Positions 44,094-53,219 of a stretch of DNA of 64,000 bases are shown piece after piece; the first letter of the stretch is position 1, and the number at the start of each line of letters is the position of its first letter. Under the pieces are notes generated by a model. That model was not told where the DNA came from. It did not search any database and saw nothing but the letters and a program-made list of their open reading frames with translations. Source of the stretch: Cupriavidus sp. U2. GTDB lineage: Bacteria > Pseudomonadota > Gammaproteobacteria > Burkholderiales > Burkholderiaceae. Made by a program: the position numbers and the translations under genes. The stretch spans positions 165,020 through 229,019 of the forward strand of contig NZ_RCOG02000011.1 in the NCBI RefSeq assembly GCF_009663685.2, given 5' to 3'.

Positions 44094-45878
44094 ATGTCCC
44101 ACGACGGCCAGAACCCCAAAGGCGCCGCCCCGCGCCACGACATTGCACCGGCCGACGCCGCCGCCGGTATCTCCCAGGGCCTGACTCACTACGGAGACCG
44201 GGGCTTCTCGCTGTTCCTGCGCAAGGCGTTCATCAAGGGTGCGGGCTACACCGACGACGCGCTCGACCGCCCTGTCGTGGGCATCGTCAACACGGGCAGT
44301 GCGTACAACCCGTGCCACGGCAACGCGCCGCAGCTGATCGAGGCCGTCAAGCGCGGCATCATGCTGGCCGGCGGCCTGCCGATGGATTTTCCGACGATCT
44401 CGATCCACGAGAGCTTTTCGGCGCCCACCAGCATGTACCTGCGCAACCTCATGTCGATGGACACCGAGGAAATGATCCGCGCGCAGCCGATGGATGCCGT
44501 GGTGCTGATCGGCGGCTGCGACAAGACCGTGCCCGCGCAGCTGATGGGCGCGGCGTCGGCCGGCATCCCGGCCATCCAGCTCATTACGGGTTCGATGCTG
44601 ACCGGATCGCATCGCAGCGAGCGCGTGGGCGCCTGTACCGACTGCCGCCGCTACTGGGGCAAGTTCCGCGCCGAAGAGATCGACGCCGAGGAGATTTCCG
44701 ACGTCAACAATCAGCTCGTGGCCAGCGTGGGCACCTGCTCCGTGATGGGCACGGCCAGCACCATGGCCTGCATTGCGGAGGCACTGGGCATGACCGTGCC
44801 CGGTGGTGCCTCACCGCCGGCCGTGACCGCCGACCGCATCCGCGTGGCCGAGCAGACCGGCACGGAGGCCGTGCGCATTGCGCGCGAGCGCCTGACGATC
44901 GACAAGATCCTGACGCCGGCTGCCTTCGAGAACGCCATGCGCGTGCTGCTGGCGATTGGCGGTTCGACGAACGGCATCGTCCACTTGGCCGCCATCGCGG
45001 GCCGCATGGGCTATGACATCGATCTGGCCGAACTGGACCGCATGGGACGCGACACGCCGGTGCTGCTGGACCTGAAGCCGTCCGGCGACCACTACATGGA
45101 AGACTTCCACCACGCGGGCGGCATGGCCACGCTGCTGCGCGAACTGAAGCCGCTGCTGCGCCTGGACGCGCTGACCGTCACGGGCCGCACACTTGGCGAG
45201 GAAATCGAGCGCGCCGGCCCCGGCTTCAGGCAGGAGGTGGTACGCACGCGCGACAACCCGATCTACCCGCAGGGGGGCATTGCCGTGCTGCGCGGCAACC
45301 TGGCCCCGGGCGGCGCCATCATCAAGCAGTCGGCTGCACACCCGAAGCTGATGGAGCACGAGGGACGCGCCGTGGTGTTCGAGAACGCCGCCGACCTGGC
45401 CAACCGCATCGACAGCGACGACCTGGACGTGACGGCCGACGACATCCTGGTGCTGAAGAACATCGGCCCCAAAGGCGCGCCCGGCATGCCCGAGGCAGGC
45501 TATATCCCGATTCCGCGCAAGCTGGCCCGCGCTGGCGTGAAGGACATCGTGCGTATTTCGGATGGCCGCATGAGCGGCACGGCATTCGGCACCATCGTGC
45601 TGCACGTGACGCCCGAATCGGCGATTGGCGGGCCGCTGGCCTACGTGCGCAACGGCGACCGCATCAGCCTGTCGGTGGCGCGACGCGACCTGACACTGCA
45701 TGTCGGCGACGACGAACTGGCGCGCCGCGCGCAGGAAACGCCGGTGGTCGAGCCCACTGCCGACCGTGGCTATCGCAAGCTGTTTCTCACCACGGTGAAC
45801 CAGGCGGACCAGGGGGTGGACTTCGACTTCCTCCGCGCTGCCGAAACCCGCGGCAAGGTGCCGGGCAACGGCGCCTGA
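44094..45878 (+). CDS. IlvD/Edd-family sugar-acid dehydratase
   Basis: This 594-residue protein is an iron-sulfur dehydratase. The cluster cysteines lie in NPCHGNAP, GGCDKTVPAQ and GACTDCRRYWG, and the Lys/Ser-type active site region is DGRMSGTAFGTIVLHVTPE. The length and the CTDC motif point to the group acting on sugar acids (arabonate, xylonate) rather than the isoleucine/valine IlvD. The downstream GntR gene is 20 bp away and probably controls it. Confidence 0.88.
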   Translation: MSHDGQNPKGAAPRHDIAPADAAAGISQGLTHYGDRGFSLFLRKAFIKGAGYTDDALDRPVVGIVNTGSAYNPCHGNAPQLIEAVKRGIMLAGGLPMDFPTISIHESFSAPTSMYLRNLMSMDTEEMIRAQPMDAVVLIGGCDKTVPAQLMGAASAGIPAIQLITGSMLTGSHRSERVGACTDCRRYWGKFRAEEIDAEEISDVNNQLVASVGTCSVMGTASTMACIAEALGMTVPGGASPPAVTADRIRVAEQTGTEAVRIARERLTIDKILTPAAFENAMRVLLAIGGSTNGIVHLAAIAGRMGYDIDLAELDRMGRDTPVLLDLKPSGDHYMEDFHHAGGMATLLRELKPLLRLDALTVTGRTLGEEIERAGPGFRQEVVRTRDNPIYPQGGIAVLRGNLAPGGAIIKQSAAHPKLMEHEGRAVVFENAADLANRIDSDDLDVTADDILVLKNIGPKGAPGMPEAGYIPIPRKLARAGVKDIVRISDGRMSGTAFGTIVLHVTPESAIGGPLAYVRNGDRISLSVARRDLTLHVGDDELARRAQETPVVEPTADRGYRKLFLTTVNQADQGVDFDFLRAAETRGKVPGNGA

Positions 45879-45898
45879 CCTGCGGCGGGACAGGCGCC

Positions 45899-46666
45899 AT
45901 GGACAGGAAAATCGGTCAGAATGCCGGCTTTGTTCCAACTCGCCACCAAGCGCCGGGGCTCAGCCCTGGTGCGATGCCCCTGATGCCCGGTTCCAGCACG
46001 CCTAGCCCCGCCGCCGCCTCCATCGCCCAGGACCCGCTGGAGGCGATGGTTGCCACGCTCGAAGAAGACATCGTCTTTGGCCGGCTGCATCCCCGCGAGC
46101 GCCTGGTCGAGGACGATCTGATGGGGCGCTTCGCGGTCAAGCGGCACGTGGTCAGGGATGCACTGGCCGCGCTGGACCGACTAGGGCTGGTGGAACGCCG
46201 CAAGAACGTCGGCGCGGTGGTGCGCTCTTTCTCCGTGCAGGAAGTGACCGAACTGTACGAAGTGCGCGGCATGCTGGAGACCGAAGCCGCCCGGCGCATC
46301 GACATGCAGCGCGTGCCGGCGCACCTGGACACGCTGATCGCCATCCAGCAGCAGCACGACACCGCCGTGGCAGCCGGCGACGCGCGCACGGTGTTTCGCG
46401 TCAACGTGGCCTTCCACCGCGAACTGTTCAGCCTGTGCAGCAACCAGACGCTGCAGAAGGCCATTGCCGAATTCGCGCGGCAGACCCATCCCATCCGCTT
46501 TGCCTCGCTGGTCTCGCCCGAATACCGCGAACGCGCCCGCCTGGAACACTGGCGGATGATCGAGGCCCTCAAGGCCGGCGATATCGATGGGCTGGTGGCG
46601 CTGTGCGCCAGCCACCTGCTGCCGTCGCGCGATGCCTATCTGCACGCGCAGCAGTACCGAAGCTGA
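45899..46666 (+). CDS. GntR-family regulator, FCD type
   Basis: This protein of up to 255 residues has a GntR winged helix (RLVEDDLMGRFAVKRHVVRDALAALDRLGLV) and an FCD effector domain (LYEVRGMLETEAARRI, NVAFHRELFSLCSN). Two starts are possible, 45899 and 45974; neither has a strong ribosome-binding site, and the first 25 residues look unstructured. It is 20 bp after the dehydratase gene and may bind the palindromes at 43986-44013. Confidence 0.85.
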   Translation: MDRKIGQNAGFVPTRHQAPGLSPGAMPLMPGSSTPSPAAASIAQDPLEAMVATLEEDIVFGRLHPRERLVEDDLMGRFAVKRHVVRDALAALDRLGLVERRKNVGAVVRSFSVQEVTELYEVRGMLETEAARRIDMQRVPAHLDTLIAIQQQHDTAVAAGDARTVFRVNVAFHRELFSLCSNQTLQKAIAEFARQTHPIRFASLVSPEYRERARLEHWRMIEALKAGDIDGLVALCASHLLPSRDAYLHAQQYRS

Positions 46667-46675
46667 TCCACTGGG

Positions 46676-47650
46676 CTATTCCGGCTGGATTCCCGCCTGT
46701 TTCACCAGTTGGCCCCAGCGGTCCACCTCGCCGCGCAGCCGGTCGCCCAGCTGCGCCGGCGTGGATGCCTTGAGGTCGATGCCCTGGCTATCCAGGCGCG
46801 CCTTGGTCTGCGGATTGGCCAGGGCCGCCCGCACTGCGTCGTTCAGCCGCACCACCACCGCCGTCGGCGTGCGCGCCGGCGCTACCAACGCCCACCACTG
46901 ACCCACCTGCATGCCCGGCAGTTTCGCCTCGGTCGATGTCGGCACATTCGGCAGCGCGGCGAGCCGCGACGGCCCTGTCACCATCAGCGCCGTGATCTTG
47001 CCGCCGCCAAGCAGACTGCTGCCGCTGGCCAGCGTCGCAAAATGGCCAGAAACCAGTTGGGCCGAGACATCGGTCAGCGCCGGGGCCGATCCGCGATACG
47101 GCACGGCATCGACGGGAATGGCCGCCTGTGCCTCCAGCATCTTGGCCGCCAGATGGCTGATCGTGCCGCTGCCGCTGGTGGCCAGTTGGATCGGTTTGCC
47201 GGACTGGCGGGCATCGGACAGGAATCGCTGGATATCGCCGGGCCGGTAGCGCGCACTGTCCGCGAACAGCACCAGCGGCGATTCGCCCAGCAGCGAGACC
47301 GGCGCGAAATCGCGCAGCACGTCGTAGGACATCTGGCGAAACACCGATGGCGCCACGGTATGGGCCAGCTCGATCACCCCAAGCGTGTAGCCGTCGGGCG
47401 CGGCCTTGGCCACCGCCTCGGCGCCGATGCGGCCCGAGGCGCCCGCGCGGTTTTCGACCACCACCGGCTGGCCCATCGATTCGCTCATCCGTTGCGCCAC
47501 GGCGCGCGCCAGCGCATCGGTGCTGCCGCCGGCCGCCCAGGGCACGATCAGGCGGACCGGCTTGTCGGGATAGCCGGCGGCATGCGCCACGGGCACTTGG
47601 GCCGCCGCCAGGCCGACGGAAAAGATGGCGGTCAGGTAACGCAATGTCAT
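46676..47650 (-). CDS. Bug/TctC-family periplasmic substrate-binding protein
   Basis: This 324-residue protein has a signal peptide (SVGLAAAQVPVAHAAGYP, cleavage near AHA-AG) and the Bug-family blocks PDKPVRLIVPWAAGGSTDALAR, VVVENRAGASGRIGAE and PDGYTLGV. Bug proteins are very numerous in Burkholderiales and bind small carboxylates or amino acids. It is 16 bp downstream of the PLP enzyme gene, so the pair forms an operon. No TctA or TctB gene is nearby. It may be an orphan sensor or uptake protein for the PLP enzyme substrate. Confidence 0.9.
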   Translation of the reverse strand: MTLRYLTAIFSVGLAAAQVPVAHAAGYPDKPVRLIVPWAAGGSTDALARAVAQRMSESMGQPVVVENRAGASGRIGAEAVAKAAPDGYTLGVIELAHTVAPSVFRQMSYDVLRDFAPVSLLGESPLVLFADSARYRPGDIQRFLSDARQSGKPIQLATSGSGTISHLAAKMLEAQAAIPVDAVPYRGSAPALTDVSAQLVSGHFATLASGSSLLGGGKITALMVTGPSRLAALPNVPTSTEAKLPGMQVGQWWALVAPARTPTAVVVRLNDAVRAALANPQTKARLDSQGIDLKASTPAQLGDRLRGEVDRWGQLVKQAGIQPE

Positions 47651-47666
47651 GGGTTCCTCCGAGGCG

Positions 47667-48854
47667 CTAGTTTGTGATTTGTGCCGGGTCGCGATCGCCG
47701 CGCGCGGTCAGCATGAGCAGAACGGTTTCCGATGGCGCAATGCGGCCATCGGCGCGCAGCATCCGGGCGGCAGCCAGCCCCGCCCCGGCGCAAAGCTCGA
47801 CCCAGAATCCGGCTGCGGCCAGCTGGCCGGTGCCCGCGCGTGCGGCGTCGTCGCCCACCACCACCGCGCCGCCGCCCGATCGCGTCACCGCATGCACCTG
47901 CTGGGCGGTGACGGTGGACCCGGCCGTGGAAAACTGCCGCGTTGCGCCCGCAAAATCGGCCTGCTGTGACGCCCCGGCCAGCACACGGGCCAGGCGCGGA
48001 AACGGCTCCACAGCCCACAGCTTCGGCACGCGGCCCAGGTGCCCCATCCTCACGAGGTCACGCAGCGCGCTATAGAGTCCCCACAGCAGGTCGCCGCGGG
48101 CGGTGGGCACCATTACGTGGTCGGGCAAGCAACCCTGCTGAACCCATTCGAGCGCGACGGCCCGGTAGCCTTCCACGCCAAACACGGGACTGCCGACGGC
48201 CGGCAGGCTGTAGTTCGTCAGCGCGAAGGCCCCGTCGTCACGAACGCGGCGCCGCACGTGTTCCCAGCGCGCATGCCCAGTCTCGCAAATCACGCGGCGC
48301 GCGCCGTAGTGGCGCAGGGCCACATCGAACACCGCCGGCAGGTTGCGATAAGTGGCCACCTCGCACGCCAGCCCGGCGGCGGCGCAATAGGCCGCGGCGG
48401 ACACGGCCGCGTTGCCGCTGGACGCCAGCACCACATCGCGCGCCCCGGACGCCAGCGCCCGGCTTACCGCCTGGGCCGACATGCGGTCCTTGTGCGAACC
48501 AGTCGGATTGGCGCCCTCGTTCTTGATCCACATCGCCGCCACGCCGGCCAGCGCGGCCAGCGACGGAACGGGCAGGCAGGGTGTGGCGCCCTCGCCCAGC
48601 GTCACGCCGTCCAGATACGGCATCCAGTGACCCCAGCGATAACCCTGGCTTTTTGGTGCAAAATCGAGCGCCGGGGTACTGTCGCCACCTGCGTAGACCG
48701 CTTCGAGACTGCTTGGCCGGCCCTGGCCGGCGCAGGCCGGGCAGCCTTCCGGCAGGTCGGAGACCGGGTAGACTGCTGCGCAAGTCACGCATCGCAAGGC
48801 GCGCAGTGCGGGATTGACGGTCGGCACAACGCCGGGCGTATGGATGTGGGACAT
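47667..48854 (-). CDS. PLP-dependent lyase/synthase of the threonine-synthase/tryptophan-synthase-beta fold
   Basis: This protein of about 395 residues has PLP fold type II: the PLP Lys in NPTGSHKDRMSAQAVSRAL, and the Ser/Asn-rich loop VLASSGNAAVSAAAYC. An N-terminal four-Cys segment (CVTC and, 12 residues on, CPAC) resembles a zinc ribbon, also seen in some threonine synthase-like proteins. The reaction is unknown; ammonia-lyase or sulfhydrylase types are possible. The start is uncertain among 48854, 48875 and 48914. It forms an operon with the Bug gene and diverges from a LysR gene. Confidence 0.82.
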   Translation of the reverse strand: MSHIHTPGVVPTVNPALRALRCVTCAAVYPVSDLPEGCPACAGQGRPSSLEAVYAGGDSTPALDFAPKSQGYRWGHWMPYLDGVTLGEGATPCLPVPSLAALAGVAAMWIKNEGANPTGSHKDRMSAQAVSRALASGARDVVLASSGNAAVSAAAYCAAAGLACEVATYRNLPAVFDVALRHYGARRVICETGHARWEHVRRRVRDDGAFALTNYSLPAVGSPVFGVEGYRAVALEWVQQGCLPDHVMVPTARGDLLWGLYSALRDLVRMGHLGRVPKLWAVEPFPRLARVLAGASQQADFAGATRQFSTAGSTVTAQQVHAVTRSGGGAVVVGDDAARAGTGQLAAAGFWVELCAGAGLAAARMLRADGRIAPSETVLLMLTARGDRDPAQITN

Positions 48855-48955
48855 GGCGACGGACTGGAATGGCATGACGGCGAGTCTACGGGCAGACGCG
48901 CCCCCGCAACGCAAGCCATCCGGTGTTTTTGATAAGCCAAACTTATAGGATGAGG

Positions 48956-49879
48956 ATGGAGAAGATAGCCGGGGACGCCGGGCAGAGCGTCAGCGCGCGG
49001 CAGATCGAGGTGTTCCGCATGGTCATGCGACTGGGCTCGGCACGCCGGGCCGCCGAGGCCCTGCATATCAGCCAGCCAGCGGTGACCCAGATCGTGCTGC
49101 AGCTTGAAAAATCGGCGCGGCTCAGGCTGTTCGACCGCAGCAAGGGGCGCATGGTCCCGACCGCCGAGGCGGCCGCGCTGATGGATGAAGTCGAGCGCGT
49201 CTACGTGGGCCTGGACGCCGTGCAGCGCAAGATCGACCTGCTGCGCACGCACGAGGACACGGTGTTGCGCGTGGGCGCCCTGCACGCGATGGCCGCCAGC
49301 GTGATGCCGCTGGCGGTGGCCAACTTCACCCACAGCTATCCGCGCAGCCATTGCCGGCTGGAGGTGGACAGTTCGCGCGGCCTGCGCGAACGGCTGCTGC
49401 AGCGCGAGCTCGACCTGGCCTTCATGGGCGACGAAGTGGACACCAGCGGACTGACCGCGTCGGAGTTCTACGCCATTCCGGCGGTCTGCATCGTGCCGGC
49501 GACGCATCCGTTTGCCGGGCGCGGCCGTATCGGGGTGGCAGACCTGGCCGATGCCCCGCTGATCGGGCTGGATGCGGCCGACCCGGCTCAGCGGCAGCTG
49601 CAATCCGCCTTTGCCGAGCACGGCCACATGGCACGGTTCGTCGCCACCACGCCATACAGCCACACGCAATGCGCGCTGGTGCTGGCCGGCGTGGGGCTGG
49701 CCATTACCAACCCGCTGGTGGCGCGCACCTACACGGCGCTGGGGCTGCGCAGCGTGCCGTTTGCGGGCGCGGTGCGCTTCCGGGCCGTCCTGGCGTTCCA
49801 CCCCGGCCAGGGGCAATCCACGGCGGCCCAGCAGTTTGTCCGGCTGTGCCGCCAGCGCGTGGAAGACCTGCTGCGCTGA
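48956..49879 (+). CDS. LysR-family regulator
   Basis: This 307-residue protein has the LysR winged helix (VSARQIEVFRMVMRLGSARRA, LHISQPAVTQIVLQLEKSARL) and an effector domain starting at TVLRVGALHAMAAS. Start at 48956 is favoured because TAGGA lies 5 bp before it; a start at 48950 is also possible. It diverges from the PLP-Bug operon, its likely target, with about 100 bp between them. It converges with acdS. Confidence 0.87.
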   Translation: MEKIAGDAGQSVSARQIEVFRMVMRLGSARRAAEALHISQPAVTQIVLQLEKSARLRLFDRSKGRMVPTAEAAALMDEVERVYVGLDAVQRKIDLLRTHEDTVLRVGALHAMAASVMPLAVANFTHSYPRSHCRLEVDSSRGLRERLLQRELDLAFMGDEVDTSGLTASEFYAIPAVCIVPATHPFAGRGRIGVADLADAPLIGLDAADPAQRQLQSAFAEHGHMARFVATTPYSHTQCALVLAGVGLAITNPLVARTYTALGLRSVPFAGAVRFRAVLAFHPGQGQSTAAQQFVRLCRQRVEDLLR

Positions 49880-49889
49880 CGCGCGCCGC

Positions 49890-50906
49890 TCAGCCGTTGC
49901 GGAACAGGAAGCTGTACGCGCTCAATGCCGGCGCGCCGCCCAGATGGGCGTAGAGCACGCGCGAACCGGCCGGGAATTCGCCACGCCGCACCATGTCGAT
50001 CATGCCGTGCATCGACTTGCCTTCGTAGACGGGGTCGGTCATCACGCCTTCATACCGCGCGCAGGTGCGGATGGCCTCGAGCGTGCCTTCCGACGGCAGG
50101 CCGTATTCCGGTCCGCCGTAGCGCGTGTCGAGCACCACATCGGCATCGGCAATGTCGCGATCGAGTTCCACCAGCCCCGCCGTATGTCTGGCGATGCGCA
50201 GGATCTGCGCGCGGGTCTGCGCCGGCTTGGCCGATGCGTCGATGCCGATCACGCGGTCTGCCCGGCCATCGGCCGCAAAACCCACCACCATGCCGGCCTG
50301 CGTACTGCCTGTGACCGAGCACACCACGATGTAGTCGAACCTGAAGCCCAGTTCGGCCTCCTGCGCGCGCACTTCCTCGGCAAACCCGACAAACCCGAGA
50401 CCGCCGAGCGGATGCTCCGAACAGCCGGCGGGAATCGGATATGGCTTGCCGCCGGCCTGGCGCACGCTTTCCATCGCCTCTTCCCAGCTCTTGCGGATGC
50501 CGATGTCGAAGCCGTCGGCCACCAGCCGTACGTCGGCACCCATCATGCGCGACATCTGGATATTGCCCACGCGGTCGTAGACGGCATCGGCATAGTTGAC
50601 CCAGTTTTCCTGCACCAGCACGCACTTCAGCCCCAGGTGGGCAGCCACTGCGGCCACCTGGCGGGTCTGGTTGGACTGGATGCCGCCGATCGACACGAGC
50701 GTGTCACAGCCTTGCGCAAGTGCGTCAGGAATCAGGTATTCGAGCTTGCGGGTCTTGTTGCCGCCGAAGGCAAGACCGCTGTTGCAGTCTTCGCGCTTGG
50801 CGTAGAGCGCCACCTTGCCGCCCAGATGCTCGGACAGGCGTTGCATGGGCTGGATCGGGGTGGGACCGAACGTCAGGGTATGGCGAGGGAAACACTTCAG
50901 GTTCAT
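49890..50906 (-). CDS. acdS: 1-Aminocyclopropane-1-carboxylate deaminase
   Basis: This 338-residue PLP enzyme breaks down ACC, the plant ethylene precursor, to 2-oxobutyrate and ammonia. Length equals the classic enzyme. Diagnostic residues are all at the expected positions: PLP Lys51 (GGNKTRKLE), Ser78 (GGIQSNQ), Tyr294-Glu295 (DPVYEGKSM) and Leu322 (AHLGG). Glu295 and Leu322 separate it from D-cysteine desulfhydrase. The ATG at 50906 follows a GGAGCAG site. It diverges from its usual Lrp-type regulator. Confidence 0.96.
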   Translation of the reverse strand: MNLKCFPRHTLTFGPTPIQPMQRLSEHLGGKVALYAKREDCNSGLAFGGNKTRKLEYLIPDALAQGCDTLVSIGGIQSNQTRQVAAVAAHLGLKCVLVQENWVNYADAVYDRVGNIQMSRMMGADVRLVADGFDIGIRKSWEEAMESVRQAGGKPYPIPAGCSEHPLGGLGFVGFAEEVRAQEAELGFRFDYIVVCSVTGSTQAGMVVGFAADGRADRVIGIDASAKPAQTRAQILRIARHTAGLVELDRDIADADVVLDTRYGGPEYGLPSEGTLEAIRTCARYEGVMTDPVYEGKSMHGMIDMVRRGEFPAGSRVLYAHLGGAPALSAYSFLFRNG

Positions 50907-51046
50907 GGCGACTGCTCCGGGGTGGATGGCGATGGACTCCATCCTAGAAAAAAAGCCGCGAAACGTGCTTGCAAAGAACGGCGCCTGAGAACACTATTCA
51001 TTGATATCCCGCCGAATATCTTTCCGTTTATTCCGGATAATCACCC

Positions 51047-51577
51047 GTGAAAGAAACAAAATTTCGCGCCCGATCCGTGCCACCGGCCGCGCCTGCCGCG
51101 CCCGCCACGGCGCACGTTGGCAGCCTGGACCGCGCCGACAAGGCCATACTCCGGGCGCTACAGCAGGATGCGTCGATCTCCAACGTGGCGTTGGCGGCCA
51201 AGGTGAACCTCAGCCCGCCGGCCTGCCTGCGCCGCGTGGAGCGGCTCAAGGAGATGGGCCTGATCCGGGGCATCGTGGCGCTGCTGGCCCCCAAGGCGCT
51301 CGACGCGGGCATGCTGGTGATGATCGGCGTGGTACTGGATCGATCCACCCCCGAATCGTTCGCCCAGTTCGAGTCGGCCGCACAGAAGGTGTCGGGCTGC
51401 ATGGAATGCCATGTGGTTACCGGCGAATTCGACTACTTCATGCTGGTCCGCACCCGGGACAGCGAAAGCTTCAACCGGCTGCACGCCGAGCAGTTGCTCT
51501 ACCTGCCCGGCGTCAGGCAAATCCGGTCGTTCATGGTGCTCAAACAGGTGCTGTCGACGACGCAGTTCCCCTTTTGA
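51047..51577 (+). CDS. acdR: Lrp/AsnC-family regulator of acdS
   Basis: This 176-residue protein has an N-terminal AsnC helix-turn-helix (LDRADKAILRALQQDASISN, NLSPPACLRRVERLKEMGLIRG) and a C-terminal RAM ligand domain (CHVVTGEFDYFMLVRTRD). The start is a GTG at 51047. A Pro/Ala-rich stretch precedes the DNA-binding domain. Divergent acdR-acdS pairs are well known in Burkholderia and Pseudomonas, where AcdR activates acdS when ACC is present. Confidence 0.9.
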   Translation: MKETKFRARSVPPAAPAAPATAHVGSLDRADKAILRALQQDASISNVALAAKVNLSPPACLRRVERLKEMGLIRGIVALLAPKALDAGMLVMIGVVLDRSTPESFAQFESAAQKVSGCMECHVVTGEFDYFMLVRTRDSESFNRLHAEQLLYLPGVRQIRSFMVLKQVLSTTQFPF

Positions 51578-51639
51578 CAAAAGTGCCGGCGGCGATCTCG
51601 GGTAGACTCTCATGTCTTGTTTACCCACATCACGTTTTC

Positions 51640-52329
51640 ATGCTTCCTACGGACCTGGCTGGCGCCGACGGCGACCAGAGTGCTTCGTTGCCGCGTTCCG
51701 AGCGGGCCTATCAACAACTGCGTGCCGCCATCCAGGCTGGCCAACTGCTACCGGGAACCCGTCTGCGTGAAGTCGAGCTGGCCGAAACGCTCGGCCTGTC
51801 GCGCACGCCGGTGCGCGAGGCGCTGTCCCGTCTGGAATCCGAAGGGCTGGTCGTCAACGAGCCGAACCGCGGCATGATGGTCACCCGGCTCGATGCCAGC
51901 ATGGTCAGCGAGCTGTATGTGATGCGCGAGGTACTGGAATCGACCGCAGCCGCCCTGGCGGCGCGCCATGCCACCGACGTGGAAATTTCGCTGCTGCGCG
52001 ATATCGTCGAACGCGACCTGTCGTTTGCGGCGGACCCCGACAAGCTGGCGATGAACAACCGCCTGTTCCACGAAACCCTGCACCGCTGCGCGCACAACCG
52101 CTACCTGCTCAAGACGCTGCGGTCCCTGCACGAGTCGATGGCGCTGCTGGGCCGGTCCACGCTGGCCGTGCCGGGCCGCGCGCGCGGCTCGTACGAGGAA
52201 CACATGGCGCTGGTCGAGGCGCTGGAAGCCCGCAACCCCGAGCAGGCCGAAATGATTACCCGCCGCCATATCCAGCAGGCCTACAAGGTCCGGCTGTCGC
52301 TCTGGATCGAGGAACAATCGGGCAGCTGA
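51640..52329 (+). CDS. GntR-family regulator, FCD type
   Basis: This 229-residue protein has the GntR winged helix (AYQQLRAAIQAGQLLPGTRL, ETLGLSRTPVREALSRLESEGLV, NRGMMVTRLD) and an FCD domain (LYVMREVLESTAAALAARH, LAMNNRLFHETLHRC). It starts 62 bp after acdR and ends at an intrinsic terminator. Its target is not evident from its surroundings; it could be part of the acdR unit. Confidence 0.87.
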   Translation: MLPTDLAGADGDQSASLPRSERAYQQLRAAIQAGQLLPGTRLREVELAETLGLSRTPVREALSRLESEGLVVNEPNRGMMVTRLDASMVSELYVMREVLESTAAALAARHATDVEISLLRDIVERDLSFAADPDKLAMNNRLFHETLHRCAHNRYLLKTLRSLHESMALLGRSTLAVPGRARGSYEEHMALVEALEARNPEQAEMITRRHIQQAYKVRLSLWIEEQSGS

Positions 52330-52365
52330 ACGGGGATCTCGCCCGACCTCGCCGCCCCACCATCA

Positions 52366-52394
52366 TGGCCCCGCTCAGACGGGGCCATTGTTTT
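52366..52394 (+). terminator. Intrinsic terminator after the GntR gene
   Basis: TGGCCCCG and CGGGGCCA pair around CTCAGA, followed by TTGTTTT. It is 37 bp past the stop codon. Confidence 0.85.
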
Positions 52395-52418
52395 AAAAAC
52401 CCGAAAAGTGTGTTCCGC

Positions 52419-52601
52419 CGTTGCGCTTTTTTGCAACGATGGGTCGCGCTATCGTGTGCCTCAAGGCTGCAGGCTCTCTCTCCCTTCCAGCCTTACGTCA
52501 CCTCCGTGGCGGTTTTTTCATGATTGGCGCGGGCCCGTACGACTCTCAGGCGTACGGCACGCCGGCGCAGGCGCGGCATCGTTGCCGCGCCTCATCTTTT
52601 T
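52419..52601 (+). promoter_or_regulatory. Structured leader before the DUF427 gene
   Basis: Several stem-loops occur in order: CGTTGC/GCAACG (52419-52438), AAGGCTG/CAGCCTT (52463-52494), a CCGTGGCGG hairpin with a T-run near 52505-52518, and GGCGCGGCA/TGCCGCGCC (52570-52591) followed by TCATCTTTTT. The last is terminator-like and ends 31 bp before the start codon. It could be a riboswitch or attenuator; no known class matches clearly. Confidence 0.4.
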
Positions 52602-52631
52602 CCGCCGTCGCCCTCACGGCAAGGAGTCGTC

Positions 52632-53009
52632 ATGACTGACAAGCCTGTCAAGATCCCCGGCCCGGACCACCCCATCACCATCACGCCACAGCGCGCCCGC
52701 GTGGTCGTCACGGCTGGCGGCCGCGTGATCGCAGATACCACGCGCGCCCTGAACCTGCAGGAAGCGTCGTACCCCGCCGTGCAGTACATCCCGCGCGACA
52801 ATGTCGACATGTCGCAGCTGAGCCGGACCACGCACGCCAGCCATTGCCCGTACAAGGGCGACGCCGCCTACTTCAGCATCGGCGCAGCCGGAACCCGCGG
52901 CAACAACGCGGTCTGGACATACGAACATCCGCACGACGCCGTGGCCCAGATCGCCGGCTACGTCGCGTTCTATCCCGATCGCGTCGACAGCATCGACATC
53001 CGGCGCTGA
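52632..53009 (+). CDS. DUF427-domain protein
   Basis: This 125-residue protein matches DUF427: RVVVTAGGRVIADTTRALNL, YPAVQYIPRDNVDMSQLSRT, HCPYKGDAAYFSI and a C-terminal VAFYPDRVDSI. The fold is known but no function is settled. The ATG at 52632 has CAAGGAGTCGTC before it. A 235-bp leader with stem-loops separates it from the preceding terminator. Confidence 0.9.
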   Translation: MTDKPVKIPGPDHPITITPQRARVVVTAGGRVIADTTRALNLQEASYPAVQYIPRDNVDMSQLSRTTHASHCPYKGDAAYFSIGAAGTRGNNAVWTYEHPHDAVAQIAGYVAFYPDRVDSIDIRR

Positions 53010-53119
53010 TCGGCAGCCCGGCCAACAGCGTCTTCCGCATCGGCGCATTCGGGGACGGCCCACCATCGGCTGGATAGGCCAAACGGAAGGTCGCGTGGCT
53101 GCGTCTTCAAGCACAAATG

Positions 53120-53169
53120 AAAAACCGGCCCGCCGTGCACCTGGATGGGTGTACGGCGGGCCGGTTTTT
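53120..53169 (-). terminator. Long intrinsic terminator (first copy)
   Basis: AAAAACCGGCCCGCCGT pairs with ACGGCGGGCCGGTTTTT around a short loop with inner pairing. It serves both directions and is repeated at 57407-57456. Confidence 0.9.
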
Positions 53170-53219
53170 CAATGCATGCGGCGCCGGATGCGCCGCCCTT
53201 CTCTATCTGCTGGCTTCGA

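Noticed and set aside
52540..52560. ACTCTCAGGCGTACGG in the DUF427 leader, reminiscent of part of a glycine riboswitch
   Set aside because: Only this short stretch matches; the other glycine-aptamer elements and a glycine-cleavage gene are missing.
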